This document shows positions 37,546 through 45,273 of a stretch of 64,000 bases of DNA, in pieces. The stretch comes from Mucilaginibacter phenanthrenivorans. Its GTDB lineage: Bacteria; Bacteroidota; Bacteroidia; Sphingobacteriales; Sphingobacteriaceae. Each line of letters begins with the position of its first letter. Positions within the stretch are counted from its first letter, which is position 1. The DNA is taken from contig NZ_JAHVAP010000004.1 in NCBI RefSeq assembly GCF_024721155.1, forward strand, positions 529,474-593,473. Direction: 5' to 3'. The notes beneath the pieces were generated by a model. It was not told the DNA's origin and did not search any database. It was given only the letters and a program-made list of their open reading frames with translations. Position numbers and translations under genes: made by a program.

Positions 37546-37899
37546 TTATTGATTTAAGTATTCCTGAATTATAGCTTTTAATTGCTTAACAGCGTCGATC
37601 TTCTTAATGGTGGATGTTTCTGACTTATCGAATATGTTTAATAAAAGCATCGCAATTCCGTCTTTGGTTTTATTGAGATGATAATATATCACCCTAAAGC
37701 CACCGCTTTTTCCTTTACCCTTACTTCCATCAGCAACCCGGACTTTATAAATACCTTGTCCGTATGATTCACCCAGGTAAGGATTTTCAATCAAATCCTG
37801 TTCGAGTTTTAAGATAGTTTCTTTAAGCGTTTTGTATTTTTTTGAGAGTGGTTTCAGATCCCGCTTAAATTCAGGGGTTGGGTTGACGGTGTTATTCAT
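37546..37899 (-). CDS. RelE/ParE-superfamily toxin
   Basis: From ATG 37899 the protein has 117 residues and the compact RelE/ParE fold pattern: FKRDLKPLSKKYKTLKETILKL helix pair, then the basic strand GIYKVRVADGSKGKGKSGGFRVIYYHL, and a final YDKSE-like FDKSETSTI. Such toxins cleave mRNA on the ribosome or inhibit gyrase. The start overlaps the antitoxin stop region, the normal arrangement for translational coupling. An alternative ATG four codons earlier (37911) is possible. Confidence 0.85.
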   Translation of the reverse strand: MNNTVNPTPEFKRDLKPLSKKYKTLKETILKLEQDLIENPYLGESYGQGIYKVRVADGSKGKGKSGGFRVIYYHLNKTKDGIAMLLLNIFDKSETSTIKKIDAVKQLKAIIQEYLNQ

Positions 37900-38116
37900 C
37901 CCAAAGGTCATCCATTGAAAGTGGTTTTAGTTCGCCCCGTTTAATCATACCTGCTTCCTTTAAACTTCTTTTTACCGACGCTAGTTCATCGTCAGTAAAT
38001 CCATCGTCATAGCTGTCAATATCTATGCGGCTACCTTTTACGCCTTTCACCATATTCGTTATTTTTGATATAATGTCTGTTTCGTTGTCCGGCAATTCAA
38101 TAGTTACTGTTGTCAT
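37892..38116 (-). CDS. Antitoxin of the RelE/ParE-type pair
   Basis: The 74-residue acidic protein (TVTIELPDNETDIISKI at the start, LKEAGMIKRGELKPLSMDDLWDE at the end) precedes and overlaps the toxin gene, as antitoxins do. No classical DNA-binding domain is obvious, although the N-terminal beta strand could be of the ribbon type. A TATATTTG promoter and a near-perfect palindrome lie upstream. Confidence 0.8.
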   Translation of the reverse strand: MTTVTIELPDNETDIISKITNMVKGVKGSRIDIDSYDDGFTDDELASVKRSLKEAGMIKRGELKPLSMDDLWDE

Positions 38117-38139
38117 GCTGCTGAGGTTTAATATTCATT

Positions 38140-38180
38140 CAAATATACGAAAAAGCGAAAAATATATCAATTGGTATATT
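38140..38180 (-). promoter_or_regulatory. Promoter and palindromic operator between the TA pair and the Crp-family gene
   Basis: A minus-strand TATATTTG (38140-38147) is a perfect -7 box for the antitoxin gene. A TTG about 20 bases upstream could be the -33 element. It lies in a 20-bp near-palindrome at 38161-38180 (AATATA, CAATTG centre, TATATT; one mismatched pair). Either the antitoxin or the divergent Crp-type regulator could bind it. Confidence 0.55.
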
Positions 38181-38197
38181 TTATCAATCTTTGTCTT

Positions 38198-38770
38198 ATG
38201 AACTCTTTAGTCGCCTACTTAAAGCTTTTAAAACACATCTCCACGGAAGATGAGCAAATCATCACCTCCCATTTCGAGCTTAAGCATTTTAAGGAGGGCG
38301 ATTATTTATTTAAGGGTGATGGCAGGGTAAGCCGGGAAATGTTCTTTGTTTGTAAAGGCGTGATAAGAATAGTATCGGTTAACGATAAGGGTATTGAGCT
38401 CACCCACTTTTTTTATAACGAGAATAAGTTTTGTTCCATACTGCAAAGCTTTAATGATGAAGCACCTACTCCAGCAGCTATCCAGGCCTCGTGCGATGCA
38501 GAGATCCTGGTGATCAGCAAAAGTCGGTTGATGGATCTTTATCACCAGCTTCCTTATATGAAGGAGATCATCGATAACCTGAACCAACTCCATCTTATAG
38601 AAAAAGTAAACGTACGCAATACCTATTTGGGCGAAGATGCCGAAAATCAATATAAGCTTTTTATTATGCAACACCCGGATATTGCCATGCGGGTACCGTT
38701 AAAGGATATTGCGAGTTACCTGGGCATTACACCGCAATCGTTGAGCCGCATTCGCAAAAATTTAAATTAA
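38198..38770 (+). CDS. Crp/Fnr-family transcriptional regulator
   Basis: From ATG 38198 the protein has 190 residues. The cyclic-nucleotide-binding-like beta-roll (FKEGDYLFKGDGRVSREMFFVCKGVIRIV) lacks a clear cAMP-binding Arg signature, as in most Bacteroidota members. The C terminus has a Crp-type helix-turn-helix (PLKDIASYLGITPQSLSRIRKN). A GNAT gene begins two bases after its stop, so the two are co-transcribed. The next frame upstream extends to 38171 but through the palindrome, so the later ATG is preferred. Confidence 0.9.
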   Translation: MNSLVAYLKLLKHISTEDEQIITSHFELKHFKEGDYLFKGDGRVSREMFFVCKGVIRIVSVNDKGIELTHFFYNENKFCSILQSFNDEAPTPAAIQASCDAEILVISKSRLMDLYHQLPYMKEIIDNLNQLHLIEKVNVRNTYLGEDAENQYKLFIMQHPDIAMRVPLKDIASYLGITPQSLSRIRKNLN

Positions 38771-38772
38771 AA

Positions 38773-39258
38773 ATGATCGAAATAAGAAAAGCAAGCCCGG
38801 AGGATCATAGTCAAATCTGGGAGATTATAAGGCAGGTGATAGCTAAAGGAGATACTTATGTATTTGATCCGGGATCATCCCGCGAAAAAATACTTGATTT
38901 TTGGTGCGGCGAGGGCAAACACACTTATGTTGCCACCGTTGATGACAAAGTTGCAGGCACCTTTCTTTTAAAGGATAACCAGCCCGATTTGGGAAGGCAT
39001 ATTGCAAACGGGGCTTATATGGTATCGCCGGATACTGGCGGCCTGGGTATTGGCAGGGCAATGGGCGAATTTTCTATTGAGGAAGCCAAACGGCTTGGTT
39101 ACAAAGCCATGCAATTTAATTTTGTGATCAAGAGCAATGAACGCGCTGTAAGGCTTTGGGAGAAATTGGGCTTTAACATCATCGGCGAAATTCCGGAAGC
39201 ATTTGATCATCAGCAAAACGGCTTGACCAATGCATATATCATGTACCGGAAGCTTTAA
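38773..39258 (+). CDS. GNAT-family N-acetyltransferase
   Basis: The 161-residue single-domain enzyme has the acetyl-CoA-binding loop GGLGIGRAMGEFSIEEAKRLG (R/Q-x-x-G-x-G/A type) and the C-terminal NERAVRLWEKLGFNIIGEIP typical of GNATs. It acetylates an amine of unknown identity. The two-base spacing to the Crp-family gene suggests that the regulator controls it, but no substrate clue exists. Confidence 0.9.
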   Translation: MIEIRKASPEDHSQIWEIIRQVIAKGDTYVFDPGSSREKILDFWCGEGKHTYVATVDDKVAGTFLLKDNQPDLGRHIANGAYMVSPDTGGLGIGRAMGEFSIEEAKRLGYKAMQFNFVIKSNERAVRLWEKLGFNIIGEIPEAFDHQQNGLTNAYIMYRKL

Positions 39259-39343
39259 TCCGTTTATCCATCGCATTTTACCTTTTGGTAAGTGAATTTG
39301 GGCGATTATAAGGTATTAAGCTTGTGTAAGTCCGTACAAAAGG

Positions 39344-39450
39344 ATGTCACACTGAGGCACTCGAAGTGCGACGTGCGCAGAGGCCTATCTGCGTGCTGAG
39401 CAGGGTGCAGAGGCCTTTGCCCGCATGCTTCGAGCGCCTCAGCATGACAC
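39344..39450. repeat. Interspersed palindromic repeat family B
   Basis: A long imperfect palindrome bounded by GTCACACTGAGGC and GCCTCAGCATGAC, with CAGAGGCC phrases inside. Near copies occur at 50525-50631 and 62351-62470. It fills the spacer between the GNAT and nucleotidase genes. Confidence 0.8.
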
Positions 39451-39551
39451 CCCTCTTTTTATTTGTTACTTCTTTGTCAGAATTCATCGAGTTTCATATC
39501 TCAGCAGGTCGTTTTCGTCCAAAACAACGCCTATTTTTCTAACTTTAAACC

Positions 39552-40076
39552 ATGAAAAAATCTATAGCTATTGATATGGATGGCGTTATTGCCGATACCG
39601 AAACACATTTACTAAACTGGTACGAAAGAGACTATGGTGTAAGGATTTCCTTAGATGAGATCCAGGGATTGGATGAAAAGGAGATCTTTCCCGATAAAAC
39701 CCAATCCCGCAAATATGTGCTGACTCCCGGGTTCTTCAGGACATTACCGCTCATGAACGGAGCAGTTGAAGCTGTAAAAACCTTGATGGAAAGCTACGAG
39801 GTTTATATCGTTTCCGCAGCAATGGAGTTCCCGCTCTCCCTGGCTGAAAAACTGGAATGGTTGAATGAGCATTTTCCATTTATCGACTGGCGGCATATCA
39901 TTTTCTGCGGCGATAAAAGCATCATCAACACCGACTATATGATTGATGACCATATCAAAAACCTTGATTATTTTAAGGGAACAACCATTATGTTCCATGC
40001 CTTTCATAACGTGAATTACGACCATCATCAAAGGGTTAATAATTGGGATGAGGTATTGGAGTTGCTGGAGAAATAA
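39552..40076 (+). CDS. 5'(3')-deoxyribonucleotidase (NT5C-type HAD)
   Basis: The 174-residue HAD phosphatase starts with the nucleophile motif DMDGVIADTE (Asp8 and Asp10). Further conserved elements are TPGFFRTLPLMNGAVEA, VSAAMEFP and the acidic motif YMIDDHIKNLDYF. It matches the NT5C family that dephosphorylates deoxyribonucleoside monophosphates. Monocistronic, between two repeat-filled spacers. Confidence 0.9.
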   Translation: MKKSIAIDMDGVIADTETHLLNWYERDYGVRISLDEIQGLDEKEIFPDKTQSRKYVLTPGFFRTLPLMNGAVEAVKTLMESYEVYIVSAAMEFPLSLAEKLEWLNEHFPFIDWRHIIFCGDKSIINTDYMIDDHIKNLDYFKGTTIMFHAFHNVNYDHHQRVNNWDEVLELLEK

Positions 40077-40094
40077 AGCAGAAATTTCAACCAG

Positions 40095-40243
40095 CGTCAT
40101 TGCGAGGAACGAAGCAAACTCTGAACTGTGCAAATCAGGGAACGGAAATATTGTTGGGGGGCAGCCGGCGGCTGTAAGGTCACACTAACATAAAGTTTCA
40201 TTGATCGTCCTGTGCAGAGATTGCTTCGTTCCTCGCAAAGACG
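40095..40243. repeat. MITE-like repeat family A, complete copy
   Basis: The 149-bp element has 29-bp terminal inverted repeats, CGTCATTGCGAGGAACGAAG at the left and its near complement ending GCAAAGACG at the right. The interior carries no ORF. Related copies lie at 53731-53844, 57219-57264 and 63631-64000. Confidence 0.85.
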
Positions 40244-40325
40244 TGAGGGATAACAGAATTTACCATTTGGTAAGTGCATCCCCTTAAAATCACCGCAATT
40301 TTGTCTTATCAAAATAAATAAGACA

Positions 40326-41069
40326 ATGGAAACTCCAACAACATTCAATCAATCATTACAGGGTAAAAGGGTAATCATATTAGGCGGCAGCTCGGGTCTG
40401 GGGCTGGCTACTGCTAAAGCAGCAGGTGCAGAAGGCGCTAATGTAGTTATCGTATCAGGGAACCAGCAGCGAATAGATAATGCGTTAGCAGAACTTCCCG
40501 CAGGCAGCGCCGGATTCTCTGTTGATCTAAGCAAGGAAGAAAACATAAAAACATTTTTTGAACATGCAGGCAACTTTGATCATTTGGTTTATACAGCCGG
40601 GGAAAACCTAACCTTAAATACCCTCGACCAAACTAATATTGATGAAGCCCGCACGTTCTTTAACCTGCGTTACTGGGGTGCATTAACCGCAGTTAAATAT
40701 GGCGCGCCGCATATCAATGCAGGCGGCTCCATTTCACTAACAAGCGGCACTGCAAGTGCAAGGCCTGGTTCAGGATGGTCAATAGCATCGAGTATCTGCG
40801 GGGCCATGGAAGGTTTTGTCAGGGCTATGGCTGTTGAGCTTGCGCCTATCCGGGTGAACGCTGTTGTGCCGGGTGTTATTAAAACCAACCTTTGGGGCAG
40901 CATGAGCGAAGCCGACAGAGAGGGCTTATACAAATCGCAAGCTGACGCTTTATTATTAAAGCGGGTTGGTGAGGCAGAAGATATTGCGTTCGCCTTTTTA
41001 TACCTGATGAAACAGCAATTTGGAACCGGCCAAAACATGGTGATTGACGGCGGCGCGGTGCTTGTTTAA
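40326..41069 (+). CDS. SDR-family oxidoreductase
   Basis: The 247-residue Rossmann enzyme has the cofactor motif VIILGGSSGLGLATAK and the NNAG equivalent YTAGEN. The active-site region is atypical (SLTSGTASARPGSGWSIASSICG), with no Y-x-x-x-K visible where Tyr is expected, so catalysis may differ or be lost. The C-terminal IDGGAVLV tail is normal. The stop overlaps the convergent GH130 stop by four bases. Confidence 0.88.
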   Translation: METPTTFNQSLQGKRVIILGGSSGLGLATAKAAGAEGANVVIVSGNQQRIDNALAELPAGSAGFSVDLSKEENIKTFFEHAGNFDHLVYTAGENLTLNTLDQTNIDEARTFFNLRYWGALTAVKYGAPHINAGGSISLTSGTASARPGSGWSIASSICGAMEGFVRAMAVELAPIRVNAVVPGVIKTNLWGSMSEADREGLYKSQADALLLKRVGEAEDIAFAFLYLMKQQFGTGQNMVIDGGAVLV

Positions 41070-42073
41070 TTTTTAGCTATCGAAGTCAATTCATCCAACA
41101 AAGCGGCTAAGCTTACACTGGCGCAGGCGATCAACTCATCGGCTGCGCCATAATAAATATATAAGGTATCGCCAAATTGAGCGGTTCCGGTTGGGAAGCA
41201 AACATCGTCCACATCACCATCGAGTTCATAATCCAGCTCGGGTTTGAATAATGGGTAGGATAATCGGGAAATTTCCTTCCGGGGATCGTCTAAATCGAGC
41301 AAAGCGGCGCAACAAGAGTATTCGTAGCCTTTAACCGTATCCTTAACACCATGGTAGATCAGCAGCCAGCCATGCTCCGTTTCAATCGGCGGGCAACCGG
41401 CGCCTACATAACTTACCTCATGCGGATATTTCGGCCCCAGCATAATATGCTTATTGAAATGCGAAAAGTAATCCTCCCAAAATTGGTTATTGAGTTCAGT
41501 TAAACTATTAACTGAGGTTATTTGTATATCCGGCTTAATGCGATGCAAAAAGGTTAGTTTCCCATTTACCCGGCGTGGAAAGAACACAAAATCCTTATCA
41601 GCCAAAATTTTGGCGCCACGGTTATAACGCAGGTACTTCTCGTTTAATACAGCGTTGTTTTTTGTGAGACGGTCGAAATCTGCGTAGCTGATCTGCGGTA
41701 CGATAATGCCTTGCCGGTGAAAATTAACAAGGTCTGTTGATGTAGCCAGTGCACCCAAGGCATTTGCACCATCAAAGGCCACATAGGTTAAATAATACAA
41801 ATCATCTATCTTAACAATCCGCGGGTCTTCCATACCATGCTTTTCGTAATCGAACTCTGGTACGAGGAATGGTTTATCATCTTTTTGTTCGATGGTTAAG
41901 GGGCCATCAAGCCGGCAATAGCCAATACACGATTGATTTTTTTGATGCACAGCCCTATAAAAAAGGTGGACCTTTTCCCCCACCTGCATAACCGCGGGAT
42001 TTAGTACGCTCTCGTTCTCAAAATCCAACTCCGAATTCCTAAGTATTACACCCTCTTTTTTTACTGATACCAT
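41066..42073 (-). CDS. GH130-family glycosidase or phosphorylase
   Basis: The 335-residue five-bladed propeller protein carries GH130 features: NPAVMQVGEKVHLFYRAVH, YEKHGMEDPRIVKIDDLYYLTYVAF with the catalytic-region Asp, and RGAKILADKDFVFFPRRVNGK. GH130 enzymes phosphorolyse or hydrolyse beta-mannosides, including Man-GlcNAc from N-glycans. The cluster with ManA, a PMM-like protein and a NagB-like deaminase fits mannose and amino-sugar use. Whether it is a phosphorylase cannot be decided here. Confidence 0.87.
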   Translation of the reverse strand: MVSVKKEGVILRNSELDFENESVLNPAVMQVGEKVHLFYRAVHQKNQSCIGYCRLDGPLTIEQKDDKPFLVPEFDYEKHGMEDPRIVKIDDLYYLTYVAFDGANALGALATSTDLVNFHRQGIIVPQISYADFDRLTKNNAVLNEKYLRYNRGAKILADKDFVFFPRRVNGKLTFLHRIKPDIQITSVNSLTELNNQFWEDYFSHFNKHIMLGPKYPHEVSYVGAGCPPIETEHGWLLIYHGVKDTVKGYEYSCCAALLDLDDPRKEISRLSYPLFKPELDYELDGDVDDVCFPTGTAQFGDTLYIYYGAADELIACASVSLAALLDELTSIAKN

Positions 42074-42087
42074 AAATTTGCTCCGGG

Positions 42088-42855
42088 TTAAAACCCTTTT
42101 TTAAAATGCCCGTCATCCAGGCTGCCTATAATACCCTCAACAACACGCTTTGTTTCATCCGGATCCTTTACGCAAATGGAAAAAGCGCCCGATTGCCTGG
42201 CGGGAAAATCATTACCGCCGGGAAAAATGGCATCGCCGATAAAGATCATTTCGCTGATCTTTATATCCAATATTTTGTGCAGTTTGTGCATCCCGTACTT
42301 TTTGTCAATCCCCTTTTTAGTTACATCCACTGATGTCGCCCCGCCCAGGTTCACTGCAAACTCCGGGATCAGTTTATCCAGGTGCTGCTTTATTTTATCG
42401 CGCTTTTTAAAATCAGGATCATATTTTTTCTTTTCATCAAGCGGCGCCGTCTGTCCTAATGCTGAATAGGTTACCTGGCTGCCCCGGTCCTCAATGGTTT
42501 CACCCCAGGTCTTTTCGGCTTTATACCCGGATGCATCAACTGCTTTGTTTAATGAGTCGATGATCTTCTTTTTCTGCGCATCAGTAAAGTTTTCGGCATA
42601 AAGTTGCTTCCAGCTTGTTTTATACTGATAGAATTTTGTACCACAGGTGGGCAGGATAGATAGATTTTTAAGCTTGCTGCCCTTAGGCAAATGCCCTAAA
42701 ACCTGTTTTTCAAACTGGGGCCAGTCGCCGCCTGATATGATAGCAACCTTTGCTACAGTTAACAATGCAGCCAGCCTTTCGGCCATATCCTTATCAATGG
42801 CAGCCTTACTTTCGGCAAGCGTACCGTCGAGGTCGAAAACAATTAATTTTTTCAT
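42088..42855 (-). CDS. HAD-IIB phosphatase, phosphomannomutase-like
   Basis: The 255-residue protein starts FDLDGTLAESK (HAD motif I) and ends with IGDAIFPGGNDFPA (motif IV), the form seen in eukaryotic-type phosphomannomutase PMM2 and its bacterial relatives. VAIISGGDWPQF gives motif II and the Lys is in DVTKKGIDKKYG. Adjacent to ManA and GH130, it may interconvert mannose phosphates or dephosphorylate one. The start lies eight bases from a heptad-repeat arm. Confidence 0.85.
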   Translation of the reverse strand: MKKLIVFDLDGTLAESKAAIDKDMAERLAALLTVAKVAIISGGDWPQFEKQVLGHLPKGSKLKNLSILPTCGTKFYQYKTSWKQLYAENFTDAQKKKIIDSLNKAVDASGYKAEKTWGETIEDRGSQVTYSALGQTAPLDEKKKYDPDFKKRDKIKQHLDKLIPEFAVNLGGATSVDVTKKGIDKKYGMHKLHKILDIKISEMIFIGDAIFPGGNDFPARQSGAFSICVKDPDETKRVVEGIIGSLDDGHFKKGF

Positions 42856-42862
42856 GTTTTTT

Positions 42863-42959
42863 GGTTCATAGTTGATGGTTCATCGTTCATGGCTAAAAGT
42901 AGGTGGATCAATAGGAGTCTAAATTCCGGCTATGATCCATGAACTATTAACCATGAACT
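42863..42959. repeat. Two-armed heptad-repeat element, locus 2
   Basis: The left arm reads GGTTCAT AGTTGAT and onwards (42863-42893) and the right arm its reverse phrase, ending CCATGAACT (42928-42959), with a 34-base spacer. The left arm begins seven bases upstream of the HAD start. The right arm contains the manA stop codon (42947-42949). Confidence 0.8.
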
Positions 42960-43948
42960 TCCTCCGGCAAGCTCAGTTCTAATATCACCACTTCTCCTTT
43001 TGGAACAAACGGACAAGCTCCGGCATTAGCGGGCAATAACATCACTTCGCCTTTGGTAAGGTGGTAAAACTCGTTCCCGTATTCTACTTCACCTTCTCCA
43101 TCAATGCAAACCAGTACGCGTGGCATCGCCTCCTTGCCTACCATAAACGGATATTCGCCCGTTACGCGGCAGAGGTTGAAATGCTGGTTTTCTATCAAGG
43201 TTTCCCTTAGCACTGGTTCATTACTTTTGACGATGGTTGTAATTGGCTTTATCTCTACCTTATCAAAATCGATACAGGCCAGCGCTTCATTAACCTGCAG
43301 GTCGCGGGGTTTCCCGGTTTTTTCATCTATGCGGTCCCAGTCGTACAAACGATAGGTTACATCACTGTTTTCCTGGACTTCAAAAACCACTACATCACCT
43401 AATGTATGCACGGTTCCGGCTTCAATCAAAACGCTGTCGCCAACTTTTGGCTTAAAACTGGCCAGATCGGCAGCGACCTCATTTTTCTTCAGATCAGCTT
43501 CTATTTTTTGCTTGGTAGTGCCTGATTTTAGCCCCGCATAAATAGTTGCGTCCTTACCTGTTTCCAATACCACCCAGGCTTCAGTCTTTCCGTTCTCACC
43601 TTTCGGGATATACTTTTTAAGATCATCAGATGGATGCACCTGTACGGATAATACCTGCTGGCAGTCCAGGAATTTCAACAGTAAGGGAAACCTATCGAAC
43701 TTACCCTGCAGCTTGCCGAGCAATTGTTTGGGTGCATTTTCAAAAAGCTCCTTAATTGTTTTACCCTTCAATTTGCCATTGATCACTTTACTCGGATGAT
43801 CGTCGCGATCGCTCAGGATCCAGGCTTCACCTATAGGGTCGTTTTTGGGTAACGGCTTTTCAAGCAAGCTATTGAGCCTGCGACCGCCCCAAATGCGGTA
43901 TTGGTAAATGGGATCAAACTTAAGGGGGTAGAGTTGTATATTCTCCAT
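42947..43948 (-). CDS. manA: Class I mannose-6-phosphate isomerase
   Basis: The 333-residue cupin enzyme interconverts mannose-6-phosphate and fructose-6-phosphate with zinc. Metal ligands are visible in LSVQVHPSDD (Gln, His), KTEAWVVLE (Glu) and AGTVHTLGDV (His). The N-terminal YRIWGGRRLNSLLEKPLP is typical. Its last codons and stop lie within the right arm of a heptad-repeat element, so the final residues (EEVHG) are partly repeat-derived. Upstream is class I aldolase, downstream the PMM-like HAD gene, all co-directional. Confidence 0.95.
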   Translation of the reverse strand: MENIQLYPLKFDPIYQYRIWGGRRLNSLLEKPLPKNDPIGEAWILSDRDDHPSKVINGKLKGKTIKELFENAPKQLLGKLQGKFDRFPLLLKFLDCQQVLSVQVHPSDDLKKYIPKGENGKTEAWVVLETGKDATIYAGLKSGTTKQKIEADLKKNEVAADLASFKPKVGDSVLIEAGTVHTLGDVVVFEVQENSDVTYRLYDWDRIDEKTGKPRDLQVNEALACIDFDKVEIKPITTIVKSNEPVLRETLIENQHFNLCRVTGEYPFMVGKEAMPRVLVCIDGEGEVEYGNEFYHLTKGEVMLLPANAGACPFVPKGEVVILELSLPEEVHG

Positions 43949-43956
43949 TTTTTTTT

Positions 43957-44050
43957 GAGTCTTGAGTCTATAGTCGTTAGTCTCGAGTCAAGAGCCTAAT
44001 CCTTTTATCAATCTTTGACTTAAGACTGCCGACTCCGGACTAAAGACTTA
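43957..44050. repeat. Two-armed heptad-repeat element, locus 3
   Basis: The clearest case. Six consecutive 7-mers with central AGTC (GAGTCTT GAGTCTA first) run from 43957 to 43998. After a 17-base spacer come five 7-mers with central GACT (44016-44050). The last 7-mer contains the aldolase stop codon. The first begins eight bases upstream of the manA start. Confidence 0.85.
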
Positions 44051-45070
44051 TTTCTTTTCCATATCAGGCGTGTACTCACCCCTGCGTGCTGCGTTATCCA
44101 AACTAGCTCTTTCAAAAAGCAGCTTTTGCGCGGCCTTTACATTTTTGTCCTCGCCTCTCCATATGTCCATAGCCGGTTGCTGAATAGCCCGTGCAAACGA
44201 GAATGTAAGCGCCCAGGGCAACTTGCCTTTATATTTTACGTGCATGGCGTTTAAATGAGCCGTAGCTAATTCAGGCGATTGGCCGCCGGATAGGAACGCT
44301 ATGCCGGGCACAGTTGGCGGCACACATTTCAATAATGTCGTAACCGTTGCCTTTGCTACCTTATCAATTCCTGCCTGTTTTGCGCTTTTCAAGCCGGGCA
44401 ATATCATATTTGGTTTAAGGATCACTCCGCGCAGGTCTACCTTCTGTTTTTCCAATTCTTTGAAAAGGATCTTCAATGTCTTTTCGGTAACCTTTTTGCA
44501 TTTTTTCAGGCTGTGATCGCCGTCCATTAAAACCTCCGGCTCAACAATAGGCACGATACCGTTTTCCTGACAAAGTGCGGCATAACGGGCAAGCAGGTGC
44601 ATATTGGCTTCAATGCTACCCTTGGTAGGCGTTTCCCCGCTAATGGTGATCACTGCGCGCCATTTGGCAAAGCGCGCGCCGAGATCATAATATTTCTCCA
44701 GGCGCTGGCGCAAACCATCAATCCCTTCGGTGATTTTTTCGCCGGGAAAATTGGCCATATTAACGGTGCCTTCATCAACCTTAATCCCCGGAATAATTCC
44801 CGCCTTTTTTAAAATATCAATAAACAGCACGCCTTTTTTGGTCGATTGGTATATGGTTTCATCAAACAAAATAGCGCCGCTTAAACAATTGCCCAGGTTT
44901 GGTGTGGTTACGATCAACTCGCGGTAGGCACGCCGGTATTCAATTGTTTGGGGGATGCCTGCTTCTTCAAAACGTTTGTTGCAGGTTCCGATGCTTTCGT
45001 CCATGGCCAGCAGGCCCTTATCGCCGGCCATAAGTGCAGCGGCGGTACTGATCAATTCTTCTGTTTTCAT
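44048..45070 (-). CDS. Class I fructose-bisphosphate aldolase
   Basis: The 340-residue TIM-barrel enzyme matches the eukaryotic-type class I aldolase: LLAMDESIGTCNKRFEEAGI at the start, KWRAVITI, the Schiff-base region GVILKPNMILPG and IAFLSGGQSPELAT with the phosphate-binding Ser-Gly-Gly. It cleaves fructose-1,6-bisphosphate. Its position with ManA and NagB puts it at the point where mannose and glucosamine carbon enters glycolysis. Confidence 0.95.
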   Translation of the reverse strand: MKTEELISTAAALMAGDKGLLAMDESIGTCNKRFEEAGIPQTIEYRRAYRELIVTTPNLGNCLSGAILFDETIYQSTKKGVLFIDILKKAGIIPGIKVDEGTVNMANFPGEKITEGIDGLRQRLEKYYDLGARFAKWRAVITISGETPTKGSIEANMHLLARYAALCQENGIVPIVEPEVLMDGDHSLKKCKKVTEKTLKILFKELEKQKVDLRGVILKPNMILPGLKSAKQAGIDKVAKATVTTLLKCVPPTVPGIAFLSGGQSPELATAHLNAMHVKYKGKLPWALTFSFARAIQQPAMDIWRGEDKNVKAAQKLLFERASLDNAARRGEYTPDMEKK

Positions 45071-45273
45071 TTTTACTTATGATTTTTTTTGGGATCGGCA
45101 ATTATGCAATTTAACACGTTTTGGTATTAATTGTTGGGCTGTAATGAGGATTGTTACAATATTATGATTCTATAGCGATTTTGAACCATGATTAAAGGAT
45201 TTTAGGATTCTCCGATTAATCAACAGGGAACTTATCTAAATAAGTCCCTCCATCCTTTAATTATTTTTCAACC

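Noticed and set aside
42106..42871. Plus-strand frames opposite the PMM-like HAD gene
   Set aside because: Antisense to an intact HAD protein with motifs I and IV.
45225..45249. Hairpin after the nagB stop as a terminator
   Set aside because: The stem has a bulge and no U-run follows on the minus strand, so it was not listed as a terminator.
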